This document shows, piece after piece, positions 49,472 through 64,000 of a stretch of DNA of 64,000 nucleotides (position 1 is its first letter; the number at the start of each line of letters is the position of its first letter). The stretch covers positions 1 through 64,000 of the forward strand of contig NZ_BOON01000007.1 in NCBI RefSeq assembly GCF_016863255.1. The letters run 5' to 3'. Source of the DNA: Planosporangium mesophilum (GTDB lineage: Bacteria > Actinomycetota > Actinomycetes > Mycobacteriales > Micromonosporaceae). The notes under the pieces were generated by a model. That model ran no database searches and was not told the origin of the DNA. It saw only the letters and a list, made by a program, of their open reading frames with translations. Position numbers and translations under genes: made by a program.

Positions 49472-50464
49472 GTGAGCGTTCGTTGGGCCGCCGGCACCGT
49501 ACGAGCCCGGATGCTGCCCGTACGTCGGGTGGGCAGCGCCGGTGCGCGCGAACTCGCCGCCAGCGCCTCACTGGACGACGCGCTCCGGGGATTGGCCGGC
49601 TCGCCCTACGGCCGGAACGCGCCCCCCGACAGCTCGCTGGCCGCCGCGCAGCGCGGCGTCGCCGCGACGCTGCTGGACAGCCTGCGGGTACTGGCCAGAT
49701 GGGTCCCCGCCGACGGGGTGGCTCTGCTGCGGCTGCTCGCGGGTTGGTTCGAGCTGGTCAACATCGACGACCGGGTACGGGTCCTCACCCGGCCGGGCGC
49801 GCCGCAGCAGCCCCCGTTGCGGCTGGGCGTGCTCGCCACCGCGTGGCCCCGCCTGGCCGGCGCCGGGTCCCTGCCCGAGCTGCGGGCCGTGTTGGCCGGG
49901 TCGCCGTGGGGCGACCCGGGCGGGGACGGCCCGTACGAGCTGTCGCTCTGCCTGCGCCTGCGCTGGGCCGAGCGGGTGGCGGCCGAGGTGCCACCGGCGC
50001 GACCGTGGGCCGCCGGCGCGGTGGCGCTGCTCGCCGCCCGGGACCGGATGGTCCGCCAGGCGTGCCTGCCGGAGCCGGCCGCCCGCAGCGTCGGCCACCT
50101 CCTCGGCGGGCGCTGGTGCGGTACCGCATCGCCGGCGCACCTGTCGGACCTGGCGCCCGCGGCCGCCTGGGTGCTCGCCGGCGTCCGGGACCCGGCCGAC
50201 CTGCGGCAGGCCGAGGCGCGATGGTGGGCGCGGCTGCGCACCGACGGCGCCCGGTTGCTGGCGTCGCCCGGGTTCGGCCCGCGCCCGGTGATCGGCGCGG
50301 CGGCGTTGCTGGCGGTTGACGCGCGGCTGGTACACACGGCGCTCCAGGTGGCCGCGGGTACCGGCCGGCGCGCCGGCGTGCTGGCGCAGGACGATCCTCC
50401 GATCCGCCCGGTATGGGGCCCGGCCGGCAGCACGGCCGCGGAGGTGCTGTACGAGCTGGCGTGA
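49472..50464 (+). CDS. Hypothetical protein, V-type ATPase subunit C (AC39)-like
   Basis: A 330-residue, mostly helical protein. VSVRWAAGTVRARMLPVRRVGSAGAREL, then SLDDALRGLAGSPYGR and later LLRLLAGWFELVNIDDRVR recall the V-ATPase C/AC39 subunit (socket-like helical bundle); I recognise the pattern only from memory. No other V-ATPase subunit is nearby, so it would be an orphan. The GTG at 49472 is chosen for the GGAGAGGGGG before it; the frame is open upstream but compositionally odd. It is divergent from the stress-protein gene and may be under the same control. Confidence 0.6.
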   Translation: MSVRWAAGTVRARMLPVRRVGSAGARELAASASLDDALRGLAGSPYGRNAPPDSSLAAAQRGVAATLLDSLRVLARWVPADGVALLRLLAGWFELVNIDDRVRVLTRPGAPQQPPLRLGVLATAWPRLAGAGSLPELRAVLAGSPWGDPGGDGPYELSLCLRLRWAERVAAEVPPARPWAAGAVALLAARDRMVRQACLPEPAARSVGHLLGGRWCGTASPAHLSDLAPAAAWVLAGVRDPADLRQAEARWWARLRTDGARLLASPGFGPRPVIGAAALLAVDARLVHTALQVAAGTGRRAGVLAQDDPPIRPVWGPAGSTAAEVLYELA

Positions 50465-50640
50465 ACCGCCGCCGACCTTACCCCTTCCCACCGCCGCATC
50501 CGCGCCATGTCGCGTGGTCGTCGGCGTGCCCGAGTGCAAAGCTGAAACTAGTGCCAGGTTGGAAAGGCGCCAGGCTGGCTCGTGGGGCCTGCGGTCGCGG
50601 TACAGCTTGGGGGGCACGGTCGCGGAAGGGGGTGGCCCGC

Positions 50641-52011
50641 ATGGGCGATGACCACCCTCCGCCCTCCGCCGGCCCCGCCCGCCGGGCGTCGCCCCCGGAC
50701 CCGGCCGCGGAGCTGGCCTTCCCCGGCGCGGCGAAGCTCGAACTCGACGAGCTGCTGGAGCAGTTGGTGGCGCGGGCCCGTGACGTGCAGGACACCCAGG
50801 GGCGGCTGCGCGCGCTGCTGCGGGCCAACCTGAAGGTCGCCCGGGGCATCGACGAGGGGGACGTGCTGCGGCGCCTCGTCGACGCCGCGCGCGAACTGGT
50901 GAACGCGCGCTACGCCGCCGTCGGTGAGGTACGCGACGGTGATCTGGTCCAGTTCGTGCACGCCGGCATGGACGAGGGGACGGCCGCCCGGATCGGCCGG
51001 ATCCCCGAGGGCAAGGGGCTGCTGGGCCTGCTGGTGCAGCATCCGCAGCGGCTGCGACTGAGCGACCTCGCCGAGCACCCCTACTCGGCGGGCTTTCCCG
51101 AGCACCACCCCCCGATGCGGTCGTTCCTCGGCGTACCGGTACGGGTCCGTGACCGGGTGTTCGGCCACCTGTACCTGACCGACAAGCAGGGGGCCGAGGA
51201 GTTCACCGCCGAGGACGAGGATCTCCTGGCGGCGCTGGCGGTGGCGGCCGGGATCGCGATCGAGAACGCCCACCTGTACGTCGAGAGCCGGCAGCGACAG
51301 CGGTGGCAGGCCGCCATGGTCGAGATCATCACGCAGTTGCTGACCGGCAGCGACCTCGATCAGACCCTGCGGCAGATGGTGCGGCTCGCGCTGTGCGCCA
51401 GCGACGCCGACGGCGCCGGCGTGACCGTGCCGACCGACGACCCGGGCTTGCTGCGGGTCGCCGCCGCGGCCGGGAACTTCTGCCGGTGGCAGGGCGAGGT
51501 CTTCCCGAAGGAGTGGTCGGCGTCGGCGATCGCCCTGCACGAACGGCGGCCCGTGCTGGTGACGGATCTGCGCGACGACCCGCGGATCCGGATCGCCGGG
51601 CACTGCCCGGACGAGGTGGGTGCCGCCCTGATCGCACCGGTCGCCGCTGAGGGCCGCGCGGCCGGCGCGCTGATCGTGTCCAAGTTCCCGGAGAACGGGT
51701 CGTTCGACGGTGCCGACCTGGACATGATCAGCGGTTTCGCCGCGCAGGCGGCGCTCGTCCTGGAGCTTGCGGAGGCGCGCCGCGACAACGAGCGGCTGCG
51801 GTTGCTGGAGGACCGGGAGCGGATCGGCTCCGACCTCCAGCACAGCGTGATCCAGCGCCTGTTCGGCCTCGGCCTGTCGATCCAGGCGATCGCCGCGCGG
51901 GTCGCCGACCGCGGTCTGGAACGGCTCATCACCGACCGGGTGGAGGAGATCGACGAGATCATCCGGGACATCCGCGAGACGGTCTTCGCGCTGCGCGCGT
52001 CGGCCCGGTGA
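50641..52011 (+). CDS. Kinase-like GAF sensor lacking phospho-His and ATPase domain
   Basis: A 456-residue protein paralogous to the sensor kinase at 42779. It has two GAF domains (about 55-205 and 225-380) and a HisKA_3-like helix pair. The kinase motif ERIARDLHDVVIQRLF of the paralogue becomes ERIGSDLQHSVIQRLF here, so the acceptor His is Gln400. The protein stops after the dimer helices with no ATPase domain. It is probably a sensor that pairs with or titrates other DevS-type kinases. The ATG at 50641 follows GGGGGTGG. Confidence 0.84.
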   Translation: MGDDHPPPSAGPARRASPPDPAAELAFPGAAKLELDELLEQLVARARDVQDTQGRLRALLRANLKVARGIDEGDVLRRLVDAARELVNARYAAVGEVRDGDLVQFVHAGMDEGTAARIGRIPEGKGLLGLLVQHPQRLRLSDLAEHPYSAGFPEHHPPMRSFLGVPVRVRDRVFGHLYLTDKQGAEEFTAEDEDLLAALAVAAGIAIENAHLYVESRQRQRWQAAMVEIITQLLTGSDLDQTLRQMVRLALCASDADGAGVTVPTDDPGLLRVAAAAGNFCRWQGEVFPKEWSASAIALHERRPVLVTDLRDDPRIRIAGHCPDEVGAALIAPVAAEGRAAGALIVSKFPENGSFDGADLDMISGFAAQAALVLELAEARRDNERLRLLEDRERIGSDLQHSVIQRLFGLGLSIQAIAARVADRGLERLITDRVEEIDEIIRDIRETVFALRASAR

Positions 52012-52094
52012 CCTGACCGGCTTCGACTCGGCACGACCGGGTAGGGAGGGCGTTGGAGTCGAAGGAGAAGACACGGGCCGTCGGGAGGTGGACC

Positions 52095-52367
52095 ATGTCG
52101 ACGGTGAAGCGGTGGACGGTCGACGTTCTCGTCAACGACGACGAGGGGCGCACGTACGCCGAAGCGTGCCTGCACAGCGGAGAGGCGGATACCCGGTTGG
52201 TCGGGATCGGCCGGGCCAAGTTGAATCCGGCCGACCGCGACATCCCGGAGATCGGCGACGAGCTCGCCGCCGCCCGGGCACTATGCGATCTGGGGCAGCG
52301 CCTGTTGGTGGAGGCCGCCAACGACATCGAGGCGGTCACCCACGAGCCGGTACGCCTCAGGCGGTGA
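52095..52367 (+). CDS. DUF1876 protein, Rv1738-like
   Basis: A 90-residue actinobacterial DUF1876 protein: KRWTVDVLVNDDEGRTYAEACLHSG at the N-terminus, [28 protein letters not shown] in the middle. Rv1738 of M. tuberculosis, a family member, is strongly induced by DosR in hypoxia and its fold resembles ribosome hibernation factors. ATG 52095 is chosen for the GGAGGTGGACC before it. It follows the kinase-dead GAF gene by 83 bases. Confidence 0.85.
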   Translation: MSTVKRWTVDVLVNDDEGRTYAEACLHSGEADTRLVGIGRAKLNPADRDIPEIGDELAAARALCDLGQRLLVEAANDIEAVTHEPVRLRR

Positions 52368-52373
52368 GACCGG

Positions 52374-52408
52374 CCGGCGGGGGCGGGACCGTGGCCGGCC
52401 CCCGCCGG
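52374..52408. terminator. Bidirectional terminator, DUF1876/glgC
   Basis: CCGGCGGGGGC (52374-52384) pairs perfectly with 52398-52408 around 13 bases, between two convergent genes. Confidence 0.68.
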
Positions 52409-52418
52409 GCTGAGCCCG

Positions 52419-53651
52419 TCAGTCCTTGATGATCTGTCCCTTGCCGATCACCACGATGCCGTTCGGGGAGACCGTGAAGCGTTCGCGGTCGCGTTCGAGG
52501 TCGACGCCGATCTCCATGCCCTCCGGGATGCGCACGTTCTTGTCGATGATGGCGTTGCGGACAACGGCGTGCCGGCCGACGTCGACCCCCTCGAACAGGA
52601 CCGAGCCCTCGACGTGCGCCCAGGAGTGCACGTGGACGTTCGGGGACACGATCGAGTTCTCGACGAGTGAGCCGGAGACCACCGCACCGGGGGAGACCAT
52701 CGAGCCGATGGCCCGCCCGAGGCGCTCCTGCCCGCCGTGCACGAACTTGGCCGGCGGCCACGGCCGGTTCTCCGTGTAGATGGGCCAGTCGTAGTTGTAC
52801 AGGTTGAAGACCGGGTGGATCGCGATGAGATCCATGTGCGCGTCGTAGAAGGAGTCCAGCGTCCCGACGTCGCGCCAGTACCCCCGGTCCCGCTCGGTGC
52901 TGCCGGGCACGATGGTGTCGCGGAAGTCGTAGACGTTGGCGTCGCCGCGCTCGACGAACATCGGGATGATGTTGCCGCCCATGTCGTGCTTGCTGCTGAT
53001 GTCCTGGGCGTCCCGCTGGAGCGCGTCGATCAGCGCCGCGGTGGTGAAGACGTAGTTGCCCATCGAGGCGTAGACCTCGTCGGGGGAGTCAGACAGCCCC
53101 TGCGCGTCCGTAGGCTTCTCGCGGAACGACGCGATCCGCCGGCCGTCGTCGGTCACCTCGATCACACCGAACTGGTCCGCCATGGACAGCGGCTGGCGGA
53201 TCGCCGCGACGGTGGCGCCGGCGCCGGAGGCGATGTGGGCCTCGACCATCTGCCTCGGGTCCATCCGGTAGATGTGGTCGGCGCCGAACACGATCACGTA
53301 GTCCGGGCACTCGTCGTAGATCAGGTTGAGGTTCTGGTAGATCGCGTCGGCGGAGCCGGCGAACCAGCGCGGCCCGAGGCGCTGCTGCGCGGGTACCGGG
53401 GTGACGTAGTTGCCCAGCAGGTTCGACATCCGCCAGGTGCGGGTGATGTGGCGGTCGAGCGAGTGCGACTTGTACTGGGTCAGCACGACGATCTGCAGGT
53501 AGCCGCCGTTGACGAGGTTGGACAGGGCGAAGTCGACCAGCCGGTACAGGCCGCCGAAGGGTACGGCGGGCTTGGCCCGGTCAGCGGTCAACGGCATCAG
53601 TCGCTTGCCCTCGCCACCGGCGAGGACGATAGCGAGGACCTTGGCAGCCAT
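52419..53651 (-). CDS. glgC: Glucose-1-phosphate adenylyltransferase
   Basis: Makes ADP-glucose from glucose-1-phosphate and ATP, the committed step of glycogen synthesis. The 410-residue product has the signature [29 protein letters not shown] at 6-34, the [11 protein letters not shown] and [10 protein letters not shown] segments, and a C-terminal beta-helix. The ATG at 53651 has no strong ribosome site. It is divergent from glgA across 72 bases, so both are probably controlled from one short region. Confidence 0.93.
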   Translation of the reverse strand: MAAKVLAIVLAGGEGKRLMPLTADRAKPAVPFGGLYRLVDFALSNLVNGGYLQIVVLTQYKSHSLDRHITRTWRMSNLLGNYVTPVPAQQRLGPRWFAGSADAIYQNLNLIYDECPDYVIVFGADHIYRMDPRQMVEAHIASGAGATVAAIRQPLSMADQFGVIEVTDDGRRIASFREKPTDAQGLSDSPDEVYASMGNYVFTTAALIDALQRDAQDISSKHDMGGNIIPMFVERGDANVYDFRDTIVPGSTERDRGYWRDVGTLDSFYDAHMDLIAIHPVFNLYNYDWPIYTENRPWPPAKFVHGGQERLGRAIGSMVSPGAVVSGSLVENSIVSPNVHVHSWAHVEGSVLFEGVDVGRHAVVRNAIIDKNVRIPEGMEIGVDLERDRERFTVSPNGIVVIGKGQIIKD

Positions 53652-53723
53652 ACATCCGACGCTAACGATCCGATCGGCCCGGCACCACTCGGACACGGCA
53701 CTTGTCAGGCTAAGGTGCCTTGC

Positions 53724-54923
53724 ATGGCAGCGTTCACCGGCCGGCTCCGCGTCGATCTCATGACCCGCGAGTACCCGCCGGAGGTCTACGGCGGCGCCGG
53801 CGTCCACGTCGAGTACCTCGCCCGCGAGCTGCGCCACCGCGCCGACACGCGGGTCCACTGCTTCGGCGCGCCCCGGCCGGAGCCGGGCGTGACCGCGTAC
53901 ACCGACCCCCCGGGCCTGGACGGTGCCAACCCGGCGCTGCGCACCATGGGCGTCGACCTGGAGATGGCTGCGGGGGCGGCCGGCGCCGACGTGGTGCACA
54001 GCCACACCTGGTACGCCAACCTCGCCGGCCACGTGGCCAAGCTGCTGTACGGGGTGCCGCACGTCGTCACCACGCACAGCCTGGAGCCGCTGCGGCCGTG
54101 GAAGGCCGAGCAGCTCGGCGGCGGGTACGCGCTGTCGTCGTGGGTCGAGCGGACCGCGATCGAGGCGGCGGACGCGGTGATCGCGGTGTCCGAGGGGATG
54201 AAGCGCGACGTGCTGGCCGCCTACCCGGAGGTGGACGCGAGCCGGGTACGGGTCGTGCACAACGGCATCGACACCGAGCAGTACAAGCCGGACCCGGGTA
54301 CCGACGTGCTGGAGCGGCTGGGGGTCGACCCGGGTAAGCCCAGCGTGGTCTACGTCGGCCGGATCACCCGCCAGAAGGGCCTGCCGTACCTGCTGCGCGC
54401 GGCCCGGTCGCTGCCGCCCCAGGCGCAGCTGGTCCTGCTGGCCGGCGCCCCCGACACCCCCGAGATCCTCGCCGAGGTCGAGGCGCTCGTGGCCGAGCTG
54501 CGGTCCAGCCGGGAGGGCGTGGTCTGGGTACAGGCGATGCTGCCCAAGGACGAGGTCATCCAGGTCCTCACGCACGCGACCGTGTTCGTCTGCCCGTCGA
54601 TCTACGAACCGATGGGCATCGTGAACCTGGAGGCGATGGCGTGCGAGACCGCCGTCGTGGCCACCGCGACCGGCGGCATCCCGGAGGTCGTCGACGACGG
54701 CGTGACCGGCCTGCTGGTACCGATCGAGCAGGGCGCCGACGGCACCCCGCTGCACCCCGACCGGTTCGTCGCCGGGCTCGGCGAGGCCGTCACGAACCTG
54801 CTCGAGGAGCCCGGGCGCGCCGCCGAGATGGGCCGCGCCGGCCGGCGCCGCGCCGTGGAGCACTTCTCCTGGGCGTCGATCGCCGACCGGACGGTGGAGG
54901 TGTACCGCTCGGTGCTCGGCTGA
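53724..54923 (+). CDS. glgA: ADP-glucose glycosyltransferase (GT4 glycogen synthase / GlgM type)
   Basis: A 399-residue GT4 enzyme of the actinobacterial 'glycogen synthase' type (TIGR02149-like): [25 protein letters not shown] at 12-36, [34 protein letters not shown] and the donor motif [18 protein letters not shown]. In mycobacteria the counterpart (Rv1212c, GlgM) joins ADP-glucose to glucose-1-phosphate to give maltose-1-phosphate for GlgE, which fits this locus. TAAGGT eight bases before the ATG may be a -10 of a leaderless transcript. It directly abuts the glgB stop, tail to tail. Confidence 0.9.
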   Translation: MAAFTGRLRVDLMTREYPPEVYGGAGVHVEYLARELRHRADTRVHCFGAPRPEPGVTAYTDPPGLDGANPALRTMGVDLEMAAGAAGADVVHSHTWYANLAGHVAKLLYGVPHVVTTHSLEPLRPWKAEQLGGGYALSSWVERTAIEAADAVIAVSEGMKRDVLAAYPEVDASRVRVVHNGIDTEQYKPDPGTDVLERLGVDPGKPSVVYVGRITRQKGLPYLLRAARSLPPQAQLVLLAGAPDTPEILAEVEALVAELRSSREGVVWVQAMLPKDEVIQVLTHATVFVCPSIYEPMGIVNLEAMACETAVVATATGGIPEVVDDGVTGLLVPIEQGADGTPLHPDRFVAGLGEAVTNLLEEPGRAAEMGRAGRRRAVEHFSWASIADRTVEVYRSVLG

Positions 54924-57044
54924 TCAGTCGGTAGCCGGCCGCAGCCAGAGCGCGCCCAGCGGCGGTACCCGCAGCGAGGCCGACGCGGGCATGTTGTGCC
55001 ACGGCACGTTCTCCGCCTGCACGGCGCCCAGGTTGCCGACGCCGGAGCCGCCGTACACGTCCGCGTCGGTGTTGACCACCTCGGTCCAGGTGCCGGCGCG
55101 CGGCAGGCCGATGCGGTAGTCCTCGTGCGGCACTGAGGCGAAGTTGACCACGCACACCAGCGGTGAGCCGTCCGGGGCGAGGCGGACGAACGAGAACGTG
55201 TTGTTGGCCGAGTCCTCCGAGCTGATCCAGCGGAACCCGGCCGGGCTGGTGTCCTGGCTCCACAGCGCCGGGGTGGACCGGTACGCGGTGTTGAGGTCCT
55301 GGACCAGGCGCTGGACGCCGGCCCGGGCCGGGTCGGACAGCAGGTCCCAGTTCAGCCCGCGCTCCTCGCTCCACTCCCGGTCGTCACCCAGCTCCGAGCC
55401 CATGAACAGCAACTGCTTGCCCGGGTGCGCCCACATGAAGGCCAGCAGGGCGCGCGCGTTGGCCAGCTTCTGCCACAGGTCGCCGGGCATCTTGCCGACC
55501 AGGGAACCCTTGCCGTGCACGACCTCGTCGTGGCTGATCGGCAGGACGTAGTTCTCGCTCCACGCGTACACGGTCGAGAAGGTCATCTGGTGGTGGTGCC
55601 ACTGCCGGTGGACGGGCTCCTTGCTGAGGTACGCGAGGGTGTCGTTCATCCAGCCCATGTTCCACTTGAAGCCGAAACCGAGCCCCTGCGCGTGGGTCGG
55701 CCGGGTCACGCCGGGCCAGGAGGTGGACTCCTCGGCGACCGTGACGACGCCCGGGTGGTGGCGGTACACGGTCGCGTTCATCTCCTGGAGGAACTCGATC
55801 GCGTCCAGGTTCTCCCGCCCGCCGTACTTGTTGGGCGTCCACTCGCCGTCGGCGCGGGAGTAGTCGAGGTAGAGCATGGACGCGACCGCGTCCACCCGCA
55901 GGCCGTCGATGTGGAACTCGTCGCACCAGTACAGCGCGTTGGCGACCAGGAAGTTGCGCACCTCGTGGCGGCCGAAGTCGAAGATGAGGGTGCCCCAGTC
56001 GGGGTGTTCGCCGCGCCGCGGGTCGGCGTGCTCGTACAGCGGGGTGCCGTCGAAGCGCGCGAGCGCCCACTCGTCGCGCGGGAAGTGCGCCGGCACCCAG
56101 TCGACCAGGACGCCGATACCGGCGGCGTGCAGCCGGTCGACCAGGTACCGGAACTCGTCCGGGTCGCCGAAGCGCGCCGTCGGCGCGTAGTAGCCGGTGA
56201 CCTGGTAGCCCCACGAGCCGCCGAACGGGTGCTCCATCACCGGCATAAACTCCACGTGGGTGAAGCCCATCTCGGTGACGTAGTCGGTGAGCTGGTCGGC
56301 CAGCTCGGTGTAGGACAGTCCGGGCCGCCACGAGCCGAGATGCACCTCGTAGACGCTCATCGGCTCCTGGTGCGGCCGGTTCTTGGCCCGCCGGGCGAGC
56401 CAGTCGGAGTCCTTCCAGTCGTACCGGGACTCGAAGATCACCGACGCGGTGTGCGGGGGCACCTCGGTACGCTGGGCTAGCGGGTCGGCCTTCTCCCGCC
56501 AGACACCGTCCTGCCCGAGGATGCGGTACTTGTACCGCTGCCCGACCGCGGCCTCCGGTACGAAGATCTCCCAGACGCCGCTGCCGCCCAGCGACCGCAT
56601 CGACCAGCCGTCGTGCGGGTCCCAACCGGTGAAGTCGCCGACCACCCGCACGCCGCGGGCGTTGGGCGCCCACACCGCGAACGAGGTGCCGCCCTCGCGC
56701 GGGTGCGAGCCGAGGACGTCCCACAGCCGCTCGTGGCGACCCTCGCCGATGAGGTGCAGGTCGAGCTCGCCCAGGGTCGGCGGGTACCGGTACGGGTCGT
56801 CGCGGACCTCGCCGTCGACCTCCAGCCGGTAGTCGGGGACCCAGCCGGGCAGCGTCGCCTCGAACAGCCCTTCCGCGTGGCACCGCTTCATCGGGTACCG
56901 CCGCGCGCCGTCCCCGGTCTCCACGACCACCTCGACCACGGTGGCGCCGCGCCGCAGCGTCCGGATCACCGTCTGGTCGTCGACGGGGTGCGCGCCCAGG
57001 ATGGCGTGCGGGTCGTGTACGTCGCCGTTGATCAGCTGGTCCAT
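54924..57044 (-). CDS. glgB: 1,4-alpha-glucan branching enzyme
   Basis: Introduces alpha-1,6 branches into alpha-glucan. 706 residues: CBM48 N-terminal region (about 1-200, with [21 protein letters not shown]), GH13_9 catalytic domain with nucleophile Asp in [19 protein letters not shown] and acid Glu in [12 protein letters not shown], and a C-terminal beta domain. Starts at ATG with AAGGA eight bases upstream. Last gene of the glgE-treS-mak-glgB operon, 33 bases after mak. Confidence 0.93.
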   Translation of the reverse strand: MDQLINGDVHDPHAILGAHPVDDQTVIRTLRRGATVVEVVVETGDGARRYPMKRCHAEGLFEATLPGWVPDYRLEVDGEVRDDPYRYPPTLGELDLHLIGEGRHERLWDVLGSHPREGGTSFAVWAPNARGVRVVGDFTGWDPHDGWSMRSLGGSGVWEIFVPEAAVGQRYKYRILGQDGVWREKADPLAQRTEVPPHTASVIFESRYDWKDSDWLARRAKNRPHQEPMSVYEVHLGSWRPGLSYTELADQLTDYVTEMGFTHVEFMPVMEHPFGGSWGYQVTGYYAPTARFGDPDEFRYLVDRLHAAGIGVLVDWVPAHFPRDEWALARFDGTPLYEHADPRRGEHPDWGTLIFDFGRHEVRNFLVANALYWCDEFHIDGLRVDAVASMLYLDYSRADGEWTPNKYGGRENLDAIEFLQEMNATVYRHHPGVVTVAEESTSWPGVTRPTHAQGLGFGFKWNMGWMNDTLAYLSKEPVHRQWHHHQMTFSTVYAWSENYVLPISHDEVVHGKGSLVGKMPGDLWQKLANARALLAFMWAHPGKQLLFMGSELGDDREWSEERGLNWDLLSDPARAGVQRLVQDLNTAYRSTPALWSQDTSPAGFRWISSEDSANNTFSFVRLAPDGSPLVCVVNFASVPHEDYRIGLPRAGTWTEVVNTDADVYGGSGVGNLGAVQAENVPWHNMPASASLRVPPLGALWLRPATD

Positions 57045-57077
57045 TCCACGTCCTTAGGGGGTGGCGTGAGAGAGGCG

Positions 57078-58408
57078 TTAGCCGACGATCCGTTCGATCG
57101 CCTGCAACGGTATCCGCATCCAGGTCGGCCGGTGCCGGGCCTCGTAGGCCACTTCGTAGACGGCCTTGTCGAGCTCGTACGCGCACAGCAGCGCCTGCTG
57201 CTCGCGGGGGTCGAAGCCGGCCCCGCCGGCGTACCCCTCGCAGAACGCGGTCCGGTTGCGCTCGATCCACTCCCGGGCCCGGTGCGCGAGCTGCGTGTTG
57301 TCCGGCTCCTCCACGAGCAGCTGGTACGCGGCGTACTCGTACGAGCGCAGCATGCCGGCCACGTCGCGCAGCGGGGAGTCGAGGCGGCGCCGCTGCTCCA
57401 GGGGCTGGCCCGGCTCGCCCTCGAAGTCGATCAGCAGCCAGGCGTACGGGGTGCGCAGCACCTGGCCCAGGTGCAGGTCGCCGTGGATGCGCTGGACGGC
57501 GATCTCCTGGTCGGCGGCCTCGCGCAGCTTCGCGGCGATGGCGGGCAGGTACGGGCCCAGCTCCGGTACCGCGCCGGCCGCGTCGGTGAGCCGGGAGATC
57601 ATGGCGTCGGCCGGGGGCGGCGCGGTCGACGTGCCCAGCTCCTTGGCGAGGGTCCGGTGGACCGCGGCGACGGCCTCGCCGAGCCGGTACGACTCGGCCG
57701 CGAAGTCGCCGCCCACCTCGTCGGCGTGCAGGTCCGCCTCGGCGAACAGGTCCCGGGCGCTCGTGGTGGCCATCGCCCAGCCGTCGGCGGAGTTCTCCGC
57801 GTACTCGGTCACCATGGCCAGCGACACCGGCTGCCCGTCGTCGTCGGTGCTCTCGATCGCGCCCAGCAGGCGGGCAACGTGGGGGCAGCCGGCCCGTGCG
57901 AGCACCCGGTTGAGCTCTAGGTCGGGGTTGATGCCGGCCGACACCCGGCGGAAGACCTTGAGGATGGCCGACGTGTCGTAGACGACGCTGGTGTTGGTCT
58001 GCTCCGCGTCGCCGACCCGGGCCGGCGCGTCCAGCGGCACCTGCGCGCCCGGCTCGAGGATGAAGCGCAGGCGGTCCACTGCCGCGCCGACGGCGATCAT
58101 GGCCAGCAGGCGGCGCGCCACGTCCTCGTCGTACAGCGCGTCGTACGCGGTGCGGTCGCCGTGCGACCCGATCGTCGCGACCTGGGTGAACTCGGCGGCC
58201 GGCACCCGGTCCCAGCCGACGAGGACCTGGTAGCGCTCGCTCCCGCCGTCGGCGTAGGTGACGTCGAGCAGGACGTGGTCGACGTCGTCGTGCAGCCGGG
58301 TCAGCGACCCCGGCCGTACCCCGGCCAGGGTCCGGTTGCGCCCGGCGTACCAGCGCTGGCGCGGCAGCCACTCGGCGAAGGGCAGCGTCATCGTCTCCTC
58401 GGGGGGAG

Positions 58409-58412
<4 letters not shown>
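57078..58412 (-). CDS. mak: Maltokinase
   Basis: Phosphorylates maltose with ATP to maltose-1-phosphate, the GlgE donor. 444 residues: an N-terminal cap ([18 protein letters not shown]) and an aminoglycoside-phosphotransferase-like kinase domain with [15 protein letters not shown] and LIDFEGEP as catalytic and metal loops. Length agrees with M. tuberculosis Mak/Pep2 (about 455). The ATG overlaps the treS stop (ATGA), so TreS and Mak, which form a complex in mycobacteria, are made in coupled fashion. Confidence 0.92.
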
Positions 58413-60172
<1,760 letters not shown>

Positions 60173-60220
60173 ATTGTGTTACCTACCCGCGGTTGTCAGA
60201 ACACTAAACGTGAATATGGA

Positions 60221-62179
<1,959 letters not shown>

Positions 62180-62317
62180 GATTGTTACGTTAGCCAGCCT
62201 GAGACGAATTGGCGCGGCCAGATGCGGAATCGTCTTGGTCACGTTCAATTCGTCCGGATCTTGGGAACGTAGGTCCGTGCGACCCGTACCGTTGTCGCGC
62301 CGCGAGGAGGTCCATCC

Positions 62318-63967
<1,650 letters not shown>

Positions 63968-63978
63968 TCATCGAGAGT

Positions 63979-64000
63979 CTGCGGTGTCCCAGCACCGCAG
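63979..64000 (+). terminator. Hairpin after pgm, at the window edge
   Basis: CTGCGGTG (63979-63986) pairs with 63993-64000 around six bases, twelve bases after the pgm stop. It is probably the pgm terminator; the stem may continue beyond the window. Confidence 0.6.

Overview
The window looks like chromosome of a high-GC, spore-forming actinomycete. Codons end almost always in G or C, starts are often GTG, ribosome sites are GGAGG-like, and exported proteins carry Tat or long Ala-rich signal peptides. The cellulase set, the cellobiose operon and heavy use of GTAC-containing Arg/Thr/Tyr codons fit Micromonosporaceae best; that family assignment is an inference. No rRNA, tRNA, CRISPR array, phage gene or transposase was seen.

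Layout. (1) 1-4.7 kb: an exported glycerophosphodiesterase; an operon of a phosphoribosyltransferase/erythromycin-esterase fusion and an alpha/beta hydrolase; an SPW-repeat membrane protein; an S4 RNA-binding protein. (2) 5-28 kb: a cellulose-degradation island. It holds two AA10 lytic polysaccharide monooxygenases, GH48, two GH5, GH6 and GH74 enzymes (six of these seven with a CBM2), the cellobiose system cebR-cebEFG-bglC, a Tat-exported TIM-barrel isomerase-like protein, and glnA. At least six copies of a 14-bp palindrome close to TGGGAGCGCTCCCA sit in front of these genes, so one LacI-family repressor (CebR) probably controls the whole island. Extracellular enzymes release cellobiose, CebEFG imports it, and BglC splits it. 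The transporter ATPase is not in the window. (3) 28-42 kb: housekeeping and accessory genes: a DEAD-box helicase, luciferase-like oxidoreductases, an asparagine synthetase, a divergent acetate kinase with a drug-efflux-type MFS, a Rieske protein, and a MarR-regulated MFS. (4) 42-52.4 kb: a stress or dormancy island resembling the mycobacterial DosR regulon: cold-shock protein, DevS/DevR-type two-component pair, CBS protein, cyclic-nucleotide-binding-fold protein, two double-domain universal stress proteins, class I aldolase, a kinase-dead GAF sensor and a DUF1876 (Rv1738-like) protein. Two matching candidate DevR boxes lie in its divergent promoters. (5) 52.4-64 kb: the full GlgE alpha-glucan pathway: glgC, glgA/glgM, glgB, mak, treS, glgE and pgm. 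It joins glucose-1-phosphate, ADP-glucose, trehalose and maltose-1-phosphate to branched glucan storage.

Many intergenic gaps hold long, almost perfect inverted repeats. Most are probably terminators between convergent genes. One 48-bp palindrome spans the start codon of an efflux gene. A 316-bp CBM2-coding block is nearly identical in the GH48 and one GH5 gene, which points to recent gene conversion or module shuffling.
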